This document shows positions 1 through 7,583 of a stretch of 64,000 bases of DNA, piece by piece. The DNA is from Clostridiales bacterium (GTDB lineage Bacteria > Bacillota > Clostridia > Oscillospirales > Oscillospiraceae), in assembly GCA_019420945.1 (NCBI GenBank), contig JAHZGF010000003.1, positions 1 through 64,000 of the forward strand, given 5' to 3'. Position 1 is the first letter of the stretch. Each line of letters begins with the position of its first letter. The position numbers and the translations under genes were made by a program. Under the pieces are notes generated by a model. The model did no database searches. It was not told the origin of the DNA and worked only from the letters and a program-made list of their open reading frames with translations.

Positions 1-363
1 CTGAAGCTGTGCCGGGCCGGCGAGGTGGCCATCGGCTTCGGCCTGCGCCACCAGGCGGTGGCCGACAAGGCGGAGGGCCTGCCCATCGACTATGTGGACC
101 CCGCGGAGGGCAACTTCTCTCTGACCGAGTCGGTAGCTGTGCTGGATAAGGGGGAGGATACCAATTCTCTGGCCATGGAAATGGCCCAGTGCATCATCGA
201 GAACGGCCGGGAAGAGCTGATTCAGACCTATCCCAACCCCCTCTATGAGGGCGAGACCGCCGATCCCGCCAACCAGTCCGCCAACCCCTCCGTATTTGAC
301 GAGGCCCTGACCTTTGAGCTGTTCCAGGAGCATCAGCAGCTCTCTGAGGCGGCCAAGGGCTGA
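1..363 (+). CDS. 2-aminoethylphosphonate ABC transporter substrate-binding protein, C-terminal part
   Basis: The reading frame is open from base 1 to the TGA at 361-363, so only the last 120 residues of a longer protein are present. The fragment matches the C-terminal lobe of periplasmic-type binding proteins of the iron/phosphonate family (a run from AIGFGLRHQAVADK to NFSLTESVAV, then a helical tail). Such a lipoprotein would capture 2-aminoethylphosphonate outside the cell and pass it to an ABC permease. Its stop lies 19 bp before phnW and the three genes run in one direction, which supports the phosphonate assignment. The family call is inferred mainly from context because the N-terminal lobe and signal peptide lie outside the window. 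Confidence 0.7.
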   Translation: MKLCRAGEVAIGFGLRHQAVADKAEGLPIDYVDPAEGNFSLTESVAVLDKGEDTNSLAMEMAQCIIENGREELIQTYPNPLYEGETADPANQSANPSVFDEALTFELFQEHQQLSEAAKG

Positions 364-382
364 TGGAAAGGAGCTTCTGATC

Positions 383-1489
383 ATGAATACTTACAAATTG
401 CTGACCCCCGGCCCCCTCACCACCACCGACACGGTGAAGGGGGAGATGATGGTGGACCGCTGCACCTGGGATGACGACTACAAAGTGGTGACCCAGAAGA
501 TCCGCCGCCAGCTGCTGGAGCTGGCCCACGTCTCTGAGGATGATTACACCGCCGTGCTGATGCAGGGCAGCGGCACCTTTGGGGTGGAGAGTGTGCTCAC
601 CAGTGTGGTGGGGGACCAGGATAAGGTGCTGATCTGCTCCAATGGCGCTTACGGAAAGCGGATGACCGATATCTGCGCCCACAGCCGGGTTCCCTATGTT
701 CACTATGTTCAGGACTATGACAAGGTGCCCGACGCCGCCCATGTGGCCAGACTGTTGGAGCAGGATCCCGCCATCACCCATGTGGCCATGGTCCACAGCG
801 AGACCACCAGCGGCATTCTCAACGACATTCAGTCGGTGGGCAAGGTGGTCCGTGACGCGGGCAGAACCTTTATTGTGGACGCCATGTCCTCCTTCGGCGG
901 GGTAGACATTCCCGTGGCCGACTGGGGAATCGACTTCCTGGTGTCCAGCGCCAACAAGTGCATTCAGGGGGTGCCCGGGTTCTCCTTCATCCTGTGCCGC
1001 CGGGACAAGCTGCTGGCCAGCGAGGGGAAGGCCCGTTCCCTCTCTCTGGACCTGCTGGATCAGTGGAAGGAGATGGAGAAGGACGGCAAGTGGCGCTTCA
1101 CCTCTCCCACCCATGTGGTGCTGGCCTTCTCCAAGGCGCTGGACGAACTGGCAGAGGAGGGCGGCATTCCCGCTCGCAGCCGCCGCTATGGGGAGAACAA
1201 CCGGCTGCTGATTGAAAAAATGCGGTCCATGGGCTTTGCCACCTACATTGACGGCAGCCACCAGGGCCCCATCATTACCACGTTCTTTTATCCCGCCGGT
1301 GTGTCCTTCCAATTCTCCGATTTCTATCATTATATCAAGGAGCGGGGCTACGCCATCTATCCCGGCAAGCTCACCGAACTGGACACCTTCCGCATCGGCA
1401 ACATCGGAGAGATTTACCCGGAGGACATTGAAAAGCTCACCGGCATTATTGCCGCCTTCCTGAAGGAGAGAAAGGAGCAGATCGCATGA
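383..1489 (+). CDS. phnW: 2-aminoethylphosphonate--pyruvate transaminase
   Basis: This cytoplasmic PLP enzyme moves the amino group of 2-aminoethylphosphonate to pyruvate, giving phosphonoacetaldehyde and alanine. The protein (368 aa, normal for PhnW) starts MNTYKLLTPGPLTTT, the typical N-terminus of class V aminotransferases of this type. It contains SSANKCIQGVPG, where Lys192 is the expected PLP Schiff-base residue, and the substrate-binding stretch MQGSGTFGVE near residue 60. The start at 383 is chosen because GGAAAGGAG precedes it; an upstream in-frame start at 314 would overlap the binding-protein gene. The last codon overlaps the start of phnX by 4 bp (ATGA), so the two are translationally coupled. 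Confidence 0.95.
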   Translation: MNTYKLLTPGPLTTTDTVKGEMMVDRCTWDDDYKVVTQKIRRQLLELAHVSEDDYTAVLMQGSGTFGVESVLTSVVGDQDKVLICSNGAYGKRMTDICAHSRVPYVHYVQDYDKVPDAAHVARLLEQDPAITHVAMVHSETTSGILNDIQSVGKVVRDAGRTFIVDAMSSFGGVDIPVADWGIDFLVSSANKCIQGVPGFSFILCRRDKLLASEGKARSLSLDLLDQWKEMEKDGKWRFTSPTHVVLAFSKALDELAEEGGIPARSRRYGENNRLLIEKMRSMGFATYIDGSHQGPIITTFFYPAGVSFQFSDFYHYIKERGYAIYPGKLTELDTFRIGNIGEIYPEDIEKLTGIIAAFLKERKEQIA

Positions 1490-2271
1490 TGGAAGCGGTG
1501 ATTCTTGACTGGGCGGGGACTACGGTAGACTATGGCTGTTTTGCCCCGGTGCAGGCCTTTATGGAGGCCTTCGCCCACTACGGCGTGTCCGTCACCATGG
1601 AAGAGACCCGCAAGCCCATGGGAATGCTGAAGCGGGACCACATCCGCACCATGCTGCAGATGCAGCGCATCGCCGGGGAGTGGAAGCGGGTCCACGGCCA
1701 TGAGCCCGGAGAGCAGGACGTGGATGCGGTGTACGGCCAGTTTGAGCCCAAGCTGTTCTCCATTTTGGACCGATACGCGGCCCCCAAGCCCTTCGCGGTG
1801 GAGACTGCCGCCAGACTGCGGGAAATGGGACTGAAGATCGGCTCCACCACCGGCTATACCGACGCCATGATGGACATTGTAGTCTCCAAAGCGGCGGAGC
1901 AGGGCTATGCCCCGGATTGCTGGATCAGCCCCGATGGGGTGGACGGCGTGGGCCGGCCTGCCCCCTATATGATCTTTGCCAATCTGAAAGCCTTGGGAAT
2001 CTCCTCCGTCCGGAATGTGATCAAGGTGGGAGATACCATCTCCGACATCAAAGAGGGACTCAACGCCGGCGTCTGGACCGTGGGCGTGGTGGAAGGCAGC
2101 TCCGAGCTGGGGCTGAGTCAGCAGGAGTATGAGGCCCTGTCCCCGGAGGAGCGGGAGGCGGCCTGCCGCAAGGTGGAGCGCAGCTTCCGTGAGGCGGGGG
2201 CCCAGTTTGTCATACAGAATCTGTCCCAGCTGCCGGACTTGGTTTCCGCGCTGGGGTGCGGAACCCTGTAA
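1486..2271 (+). CDS. phnX: phosphonoacetaldehyde hydrolase (phosphonatase)
   Basis: PhnX cleaves the C-P bond of phosphonoacetaldehyde to acetaldehyde and phosphate. It is a HAD-superfamily enzyme of 261 aa. The motif DWAGTTVDYG places the nucleophile at Asp8. Lys49 in GMLKRDHIR is the Schiff-base lysine that distinguishes phosphonatases from other HAD enzymes. A later GDTISDIKEGLNAG is the acidic Mg-binding loop. The start overlaps the phnW stop by 4 bp. With the upstream binding protein the three genes form an uptake-and-degradation route for the natural phosphonate 2-AEP. A strong hairpin about 45 bp downstream ends the operon. Confidence 0.95.
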   Translation: MMEAVILDWAGTTVDYGCFAPVQAFMEAFAHYGVSVTMEETRKPMGMLKRDHIRTMLQMQRIAGEWKRVHGHEPGEQDVDAVYGQFEPKLFSILDRYAAPKPFAVETAARLREMGLKIGSTTGYTDAMMDIVVSKAAEQGYAPDCWISPDGVDGVGRPAPYMIFANLKALGISSVRNVIKVGDTISDIKEGLNAGVWTVGVVEGSSELGLSQQEYEALSPEEREAACRKVERSFREAGAQFVIQNLSQLPDLVSALGCGTL

Positions 2272-2314
2272 ACCGGGGAATGGAATACCTGTTTGCAGAT
2301 TGATGACGCAGAAC

Positions 2315-2352
2315 AAAAAACCGCCGATTTCGCAAGAAATCGGCGGTTTTTT
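2315..2352. terminator. bidirectional intrinsic terminator after phnX
   Basis: A perfect 17-bp stem (2315-2331 with 2336-2352) with the loop GCAA is flanked by A6 and T6, so it can end transcription from either strand: phnX from the left and the LysR gene from the right. The core GATTTCTTGCGAAATC on the minus strand recurs in the terminator at 19622-19655. Confidence 0.85.
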
Positions 2353-2380
2353 GGCTGCAGGGACAAAATTTGAACCTGTC
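2352..2380 (-). other. tRNA 3'-end-like fragment
   Basis: Read on the minus strand this looks like the last third of a tRNA: a 5-bp T stem with two G-U pairs, the loop TTCAAAT, a 7-nt acceptor strand CCCTGCA, a G discriminator and CCA, followed by the A/T terminator hairpin. No matching 5' acceptor strand (TGCAGGG) or anticodon arm is found within 100 bp, so it is not a full tRNA gene. It may be a scar of an element that integrated in a tRNA, or chance. Confidence 0.3.
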
Positions 2381-2390
2381 GCCTCCGGAT

Positions 2391-2428
2391 AAGACACCCC
2401 CGACCCTTCACCGGGCCGGGGGTGTCTT
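2391..2428. terminator. hairpin, probable terminator of the LysR gene
   Basis: An 11-bp perfect stem (AAGACACCCCC at 2391-2401 with its complement at 2418-2428) encloses a 16-nt loop between the phnX and LysR genes. On the + strand it is followed by TTATTT. It lies between two converging genes and probably backs up the stronger hairpin at 2315. Confidence 0.5.
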
Positions 2429-2571
2429 ATTTAGCGCATGCAAGCTATTTTGAAAAATAATTGTTGCAATTCTCGTATGGGCAGATACGGAATCTCAATT
2501 GGACACCCTGCCGGATGCTCCAGTATAATGTGGGCATAATCACTAAAACCAGCGGTTTTATACAGGGGAAT

Positions 2572-3477
2572 TCAGTCTGAATTGATTAAGCTTTCCAGGT
2601 CTTTGATCAAAGTCTTTTGTACCGGGGTTCTGTAGGCCACGATTTTGGAATAGTTAGGCCCGTCCAAAATAGGGATCATCCGGATATTGGGGTCGATGGC
2701 CATAATGGATGTCAGGTTGCTCACCGCAACCCCCAGTCCGGCGGCGACGTACAGCGACAGGGAGGCCAGCTGCTTGATTTTGACCACATGGGTGAGCGGC
2801 CGGGAAAACCCCATATTACGCTGAAAATCTTCCACAGGATTTTCCGTGGGGGGAGCAAACCCTTCTCCGTCCGGCATAATCAACGGGACACGGTGGAGCA
2901 GTGCTTCCAACTCTGCTCCGGTCATCTGGCTGGGCAGCTGTTCCGCCTGCTGCCGGCATACCGCCAGGCAATATGGTTCGTGGGACAGGACGCGGTAGGT
3001 CATGCCGCTGGAATAGGTGGGCTCTGGACAGTACAGGCCATTGATGAGATCCAGTGTGCCATCCAGCAGTCCGCTGCGGAGCTGATCGTATCGGCACTGA
3101 AAAATGTTGATCTGGACCTGGGGGCGCAGGGCGTGATAGGTGCGGATGGCTTTGAGCAGCTCCGGGCTGATCTGCTGATCCATGGCCAGACCGATGCGCA
3201 GATCCCCAACCCGATTTTGCCCCAACACCTCTACCTGCTGGGTGAGGTCCAGAAAGTCACCGTAGATGTCCTTCAGCCCCTGGTAGAGCTTTTCGCCTGC
3301 GGGCGTCAGATAGACGCTGTTGTGTTTCCGGACAAACAGCTGGGCGCCCAGTTCGTTTTCCATATTGCCGATCTGCCGGGATAGGGTGGGCTGGGTGATA
3401 AAAAAGCGCTCGGCCACTTCGGAAAAGTTCAGCTTTTCGGCCAGGGCCAGAAAGTATTCCATCTGCTGGGTTGTCAT
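2572..3477 (-). CDS. LysR-family transcriptional regulator
   Basis: A 301-aa DNA-binding regulator. Residues 1-60 form the winged HTH (MTTQQMEYFLALAEKLNFSE, then ITQPTLSRQIGNMENELG), and the rest is the periplasmic-binding-like effector domain. The start at 3477 is preceded by AGGAGG with correct spacing; an in-frame start at 3546 would add 23 residues that do not belong to the family. The gene diverges from the permease at 3697, and the two promoters have their -35 boxes only 3 bp apart, the usual LysR arrangement, so it probably controls the permease and the flavoenzyme after it. The effector is unknown. Confidence 0.9.
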   Translation of the reverse strand: MTTQQMEYFLALAEKLNFSEVAERFFITQPTLSRQIGNMENELGAQLFVRKHNSVYLTPAGEKLYQGLKDIYGDFLDLTQQVEVLGQNRVGDLRIGLAMDQQISPELLKAIRTYHALRPQVQINIFQCRYDQLRSGLLDGTLDLINGLYCPEPTYSSGMTYRVLSHEPYCLAVCRQQAEQLPSQMTGAELEALLHRVPLIMPDGEGFAPPTENPVEDFQRNMGFSRPLTHVVKIKQLASLSLYVAAGLGVAVSNLTSIMAIDPNIRMIPILDGPNYSKIVAYRTPVQKTLIKDLESLINSD

Positions 3478-3525
3478 ACTGTGATTCCTCCTGTGTGATA
3501 CCAGATCCCAATACGTATTAGATAT

Positions 3526-3554
3526 ATTGTAGTCCATTTTCGACATTGAAACAA
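3526..3554 (-). promoter_or_regulatory. promoter of the LysR gene
   Basis: On the minus strand TTGTTT (3549-3554) and TACAAT (3526-3531) are separated by 17 bp. The palindrome AATACGTATT (3510-3519) lies just downstream and could be part of the regulator's own site. Confidence 0.55.
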
Positions 3555-3557
3555 CAA

Positions 3558-3586
3558 TTGACTTATTTCGTGCGCGCGGTTATCCG
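3558..3586 (+). promoter_or_regulatory. candidate promoter of the permease gene
   Basis: TTGACT (3558-3563) and TATCCG (3581-3586) are separated by 17 bp, back to back with the LysR promoter. The weak -10 fits a promoter that needs an activator. A leader of about 110 nt follows before the start codon. Confidence 0.4.
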
Positions 3587-3696
3587 CATATCCAATGACT
3601 CGAGAGACGGGGAAGGGGGGAGAGGTCACAGAAGGAAGCTCTGCGGACCGGGCGCGTTTAAAAAGAAAAGGAAAAGAAAAGGGAGGTATTACTTTC

Positions 3697-5052
3697 ATGT
3701 TACCCACTGACATCATTGGCCTGATTGGTATCCTGGTGGCCTTCTTTGTGGTCATTTTCTTCACCTATAAGGGATTCCATCTGGCCTATGTCGTGATGGC
3801 GGCCTGTCTCATTGTGCTGGTCACCAACGGCATGCCCATTATTCAAACCTTCAACGAGACCGTTATGCCCCAGGTGGGCACTCAGGCGGCCACGTTGCTG
3901 CCGCTGTATCTGTTCGGCGCCATCTTTGGAAAGATGTTTATCGACTCGGGCGCGGCCAACTCCTTGTCTAAGTTTTTGCTGAATCTGCTGGGCAAGAACG
4001 CCACAGCTCAGCGCAAGCGGATGATTGGCTTCACCTGCATCGTCATTATGAACGTGATCTTCAACTATGTGGGCGTGGACCCCTTCGCGTCCCTGTTCAC
4101 CATGATCGGTATTGCCACCGGCGTCATGTATGAGGCGGATATTCCCCGCAAGTACATGCCTGTGACGCTGGTGCTGGGTTCCACTCTGGGCAATGTCATG
4201 CCGGGTTCCCTGGCGGCCCCCAACATCATGTGCCAGGGCATCCTGGGCATGGACACGGTCAACTCCTGGTCCAGCGCCACCGGCGGCTTTGTGTTCGTCA
4301 TCTTTGTGTTCCTGGCCTCCTTCTTCTACATCAACAAGATGATGAAGAAAGATGTGAATGACGGCATGAAGTTCGAGTATGGCCCCCTGGAGCCCCCTGC
4401 CGCCGATATGCAGCGTCTGCCCCCGGTCATCCTGGCCATTATTCCTCTGGTGGTAATCCCCCTGAGCTACAACCTGTTCTTCAGCAATGCCGCCTGGGTG
4501 TCCATGGCCGTGGGCTGCGTGGCAGGCATCATCTGCTATGGCGTGTACATCCCCAAGCACAACGGCACCAGCCGGATCATGACTGTGGTCAACAGCATGA
4601 ACGACGGCGTGACCATCGCCGGCATCCCCGCCATCATTCTGCTGAACTACACCCTGGGCTATGCCATTGAGGCCGTGCCCTCTTTCCAGATCATTCAGAA
4701 CGCCTTCATCAATATGCCGGGCCCGGCCCTGCTGGCCCTGTCCCTGATGGCCATCCTGCTGTTGGGTGCCGCCGCCTCCGCAGCCGGCATGCTGATTGCC
4801 GCCGTGGCCGCCGCCAACACCTTCATCCCGGTGCTGGGCGTCAATCCCGACGCGGCCTTCCGTGTGCTGCTGCTGTCCACCACCGTGCTGGATTCCCTGC
4901 CCTTCGCAGGCGCCATTGTGGCCATGATGAGCATCACCGGCATCAAGTACAAGGAGGGCTATGGCCCCATTGCTATGACCACCGTGCTGTTCACGTTCCT
5001 GGGCAATATGCTGGTCGCAGTGTTGCTCTCCATCTTCCCCATGCTGCCCTGA
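3697..5052 (+). CDS. GntP/ion-transporter superfamily permease
   Basis: A polytopic inner-membrane protein of 451 aa with about 12 hydrophobic segments, starting MLPTDIIGLIGILVAFFVV. It resembles the GntP gluconate:H+ symporter group in its long hydrophobic repeats, in the re-entrant region containing GNVMPGSLAAPN, and in the small-residue-rich helix LLGAAASAAGMLIAAVAAAN. The substrate is probably an organic acid but cannot be told from sequence. The start at 3697 has GGGAGGT upstream; an in-frame start at 3595 would add a charged stretch that is unlikely to be translated. It is followed by the flavoenzyme gene after 45 bp, so transport and reduction of one compound are probably linked. Confidence 0.8.
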   Translation: MLPTDIIGLIGILVAFFVVIFFTYKGFHLAYVVMAACLIVLVTNGMPIIQTFNETVMPQVGTQAATLLPLYLFGAIFGKMFIDSGAANSLSKFLLNLLGKNATAQRKRMIGFTCIVIMNVIFNYVGVDPFASLFTMIGIATGVMYEADIPRKYMPVTLVLGSTLGNVMPGSLAAPNIMCQGILGMDTVNSWSSATGGFVFVIFVFLASFFYINKMMKKDVNDGMKFEYGPLEPPAADMQRLPPVILAIIPLVVIPLSYNLFFSNAAWVSMAVGCVAGIICYGVYIPKHNGTSRIMTVVNSMNDGVTIAGIPAIILLNYTLGYAIEAVPSFQIIQNAFINMPGPALLALSLMAILLLGAAASAAGMLIAAVAAANTFIPVLGVNPDAAFRVLLLSTTVLDSLPFAGAIVAMMSITGIKYKEGYGPIAMTTVLFTFLGNMLVAVLLSIFPMLP

Positions 5053-5097
5053 GGCAGTGCCCCCGTTAAGCTAACACCCATAAAGGAGTGACTTACT

Positions 5098-7086
5098 TTG
5101 TCTCAGCCCTATTCACACCTGCTCTCCCCGATTCAGCGGGGAAAATTCATTCTGAAAAACCGGATGCAGTCCTCCAACTCGCTGCCCCACTTTTCCCAGG
5201 GGCCGGAGAAGTATCCGGCCGACGCCACCATTGCCCACTTTTTAGGGCGGGCAAAGTCCGGTGCCGCCTTTATCACCCTGGCTGGTTTTGAAGATTCCAT
5301 CAACGCCCCCCAGTTCCCCGACACCCTGGACATGTCCCACTTCCCGGAATTTGACCTGCGCAACCCCCTGTGCCAGAACTACATGGTGGAGCTCATTGAG
5401 GCCATGCACTATGAGGGGTCTCTGGTCTCCGGCTCCCTGTTCTCCGCCAATAAGACCTTCCGCTATGAAAACGAGAAGGGCGAGGTGGAGATCATTGACG
5501 CCAATCCGCCCATCAACATGAGCCTGGGCGCCACCTCCATGATCATCCAGCAGGTGGGAGACGAGGTGTCTGCCGAGGATCTGGTGAAGATTGCCAAGAG
5601 CTACGGCCAGAAAACCGCGTTCTACAAGCGCCTGGGCTTTGATGCGGTGACCATCCACATGAGCTACCGGGCCCAGCTGCCCGGCCAGCTGCTCTCCCCC
5701 CTGTCCAACAAGCGCACCGACGAGTACGGCGGCAGTTTTGAAAACCGCTGCCGCTTCCCGCTGATGATGCTGGAGGAGGTCAAGAAGGCCGCCGGCAACG
5801 ACATGCTGGTGGAGATCCAATTCTCCGCGGAGGAACCCGAGGGAGGCTACACCGTGGAGGAGGGCCTGGAGTTTTTGAAGCTGGCCCAGCCCTATGTGGA
5901 CATTGTCCAGGTCCGCTCCGCCGAAGGCGATCCCAACCACCCCATTCCCTTTGAGCTCAAGCACACCCCCTTCCTGGATCTGGCGGCCCGGATCAAGGCC
6001 GCAGGGCTGGATTTCCTGGTGAGCAACGTGGGCGGCTTTTTCTATCCGGAAGACGCAGACCGGGCCATTGCTGAGGGCAAGCTGGATCTGGTGGCTATGG
6101 CCCGGGCCTGGATCTCCAACCCGGACTACGGCAAGATGCTCTATGAGGATCGGGCGGATGACCTGGTGCCCTGCCTGCGGTGCAACAAGTGCCACGGCCG
6201 GGGCAAGCACGACATCATGACCACCACCTGCTCGGTCAACCCCAAGTTCGGCTTTGAGGCGGTGGACCGCTACCTGGCCGACCCGGTGGACAAGGTCAAG
6301 GACATCGCCATCATCGGCGGCGGCCCTGGCGGTATGCGCACGGCCATCTATCTGGCCGATCGGGGTCACAAGGTCACCATCTTTGAGGCGGAAAGTGAGC
6401 TGGGCGGCGCCATTCGTCACGCCGACTACATCCCCTTCAAGTGGACGCTGAAGGACTATAAGGACTACCTGATCCATCAGGTGGGCAAGCGGGACATCAA
6501 GGTGGTGCTGAACACCCGGGTTACCCCCGACATGGTGGAGGGCCGCTACGACGCAGTCATCGCCGCCGTGGGCGCTGAGCCCGTCATCCCCAAGATTCCC
6601 GGTGTGGAAGGGGCCAACGTCACGGTGGCCACCGATGCCATTATGCACGCCGACAAGATCGGCGACCAGGTGGTGGTCATCGGCGGCGGCGAAGTCGGCG
6701 TGGAGACCGGTATGTTCTTCGCCCAGATGGGCAAGGAGGTCACCGTGGTGGAGATGCGGGACGAGCTGGCCGCAGATACCACTGTGATGCACTATCGCTC
6801 CATGTTCCAGGCCGCCTGGGAGACCATCCCCACCTTCCACTATGTCCTGAACGCCACGGCCAAGGCCATTACCCCGGATCATGTGACCTATACGGACAAG
6901 GACGGGGTGGACCACGATCTGCCCGCCCAGTCGGTGATCCTGTCGGTGGGCATGCGGGCCAAGAAGGACGAGGCCCTGGCCTTCTATGGCGCCGGCGACC
7001 ACTTCTATATGGTGGGCGACTGCTATAAGCCCGGCACCATCCAGACCACCAACCGCAGCGCTTACGTCACGGCTGTCCGCATCTGA
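5098..7086 (+). CDS. old-yellow-enzyme family NAD(P)H:flavin oxidoreductase, FadH-like
   Basis: A 662-aa enzyme with the three-part plan of 2,4-dienoyl-CoA reductase and trimethylamine dehydrogenase: an FMN-binding TIM barrel (residues 1-350, with NRMQSSNSLPH and LSNKRTDEYGGSFENR), a Fe-S cluster site near 358-378 (CLRCNKCHG, last Cys in TTTCSVNP), and two Rossmann folds for FAD (near 402, IIGGGPGGMRTA) and NAD(P)H (near 525, VVIGGGEVGVETG). The Cys spacing CX2CX2C differs by one residue from the usual CX2CX3C. The start is TTG at 5098 behind AAGGAG. It probably reduces an unsaturated acid brought in by the preceding permease; the substrate is not known. Confidence 0.85.
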   Translation: MSQPYSHLLSPIQRGKFILKNRMQSSNSLPHFSQGPEKYPADATIAHFLGRAKSGAAFITLAGFEDSINAPQFPDTLDMSHFPEFDLRNPLCQNYMVELIEAMHYEGSLVSGSLFSANKTFRYENEKGEVEIIDANPPINMSLGATSMIIQQVGDEVSAEDLVKIAKSYGQKTAFYKRLGFDAVTIHMSYRAQLPGQLLSPLSNKRTDEYGGSFENRCRFPLMMLEEVKKAAGNDMLVEIQFSAEEPEGGYTVEEGLEFLKLAQPYVDIVQVRSAEGDPNHPIPFELKHTPFLDLAARIKAAGLDFLVSNVGGFFYPEDADRAIAEGKLDLVAMARAWISNPDYGKMLYEDRADDLVPCLRCNKCHGRGKHDIMTTTCSVNPKFGFEAVDRYLADPVDKVKDIAIIGGGPGGMRTAIYLADRGHKVTIFEAESELGGAIRHADYIPFKWTLKDYKDYLIHQVGKRDIKVVLNTRVTPDMVEGRYDAVIAAVGAEPVIPKIPGVEGANVTVATDAIMHADKIGDQVVVIGGGEVGVETGMFFAQMGKEVTVVEMRDELAADTTVMHYRSMFQAAWETIPTFHYVLNATAKAITPDHVTYTDKDGVDHDLPAQSVILSVGMRAKKDEALAFYGAGDHFYMVGDCYKPGTIQTTNRSAYVTAVRI

Positions 7087-7187
7087 GTCGGAGGCGTGCC
7101 GGAGACAGCGCAACGCAGACACAGAAAACAGGAGGCTGGCCAAAGGGCCGGCCTCCTGCAGTTTCAATCTGCCTGTCAGAACCAAGA

Positions 7188-7226
7188 AAGCCCTGTAATC
7201 GCAATGATTACAGGGCTTCTTTTTTT
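7188..7226 (+). terminator. intrinsic terminator of the permease-oxidoreductase operon
   Basis: A 13-bp perfect stem (AAGCCCTGTAATC at 7188-7200 with 7206-7218) and loop GCAAT are followed by a CT8 tract. Confidence 0.85.
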
Positions 7227-7439
7227 GTCGGTCAGCGGGGCATCGGGTTCACAGAGGCGGTTGCAGTGGGGTTGCAGCCGTTCCCTTTTGGCCACCGCAT
7301 CATGCTAGCCGCCGAGGGGAGGGGAGGATGGTTCCGGACAGAACATTAAAATTCGGAAAAAGTTTGATTAAAGTAAAATGCGCTGCATTAAATGGCATTA
7401 AAAGCCCTGAAATGTTCCGTTAAAAAGGGCCGAAACCTC

Positions 7440-7467
7440 TTGATTTTTTTACATTCCGCATTACTAT
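7440..7467 (+). promoter_or_regulatory. candidate promoter for the dockerin/cohesin operon
   Basis: TTGATT (7440-7445) and TACTAT (7462-7467) are separated by 16 bp, about 115 bp before the TTG start of the dockerin gene. Confidence 0.4.
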
Positions 7468-7583
7468 GGGTACCACAGAAGGCGCTTTCCCATTCCGGCA
7501 AGACCTTCTGTCATCCATTTCAATCACTCCCGGAAGCGGGGACGCCCCGCTGTATGGGAGAACAGTAAAGGGAGGTTTTTGTT

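Larger units (their letters stand above)
7087..7583. other. intergenic region with terminators, TTAAA repeats and a promoter
   Basis: No gene is seen in these 497 bp. In order they hold an 11-bp GC hairpin (7131-7156), an intrinsic terminator (7188-7226), a stretch with five TTAAA boxes (about 7345-7425) including GCATTAAA twice 10 bp apart, and a candidate promoter at 7440. Confidence 0.6.

Noticed and set aside
194..1330. Long minus-strand open frame across phnW
   Set aside because: It is the antisense of a clear PLP enzyme in GC-rich DNA, has no ribosome site and its residues (many Gly, His, Ala) are typical of such shadows.
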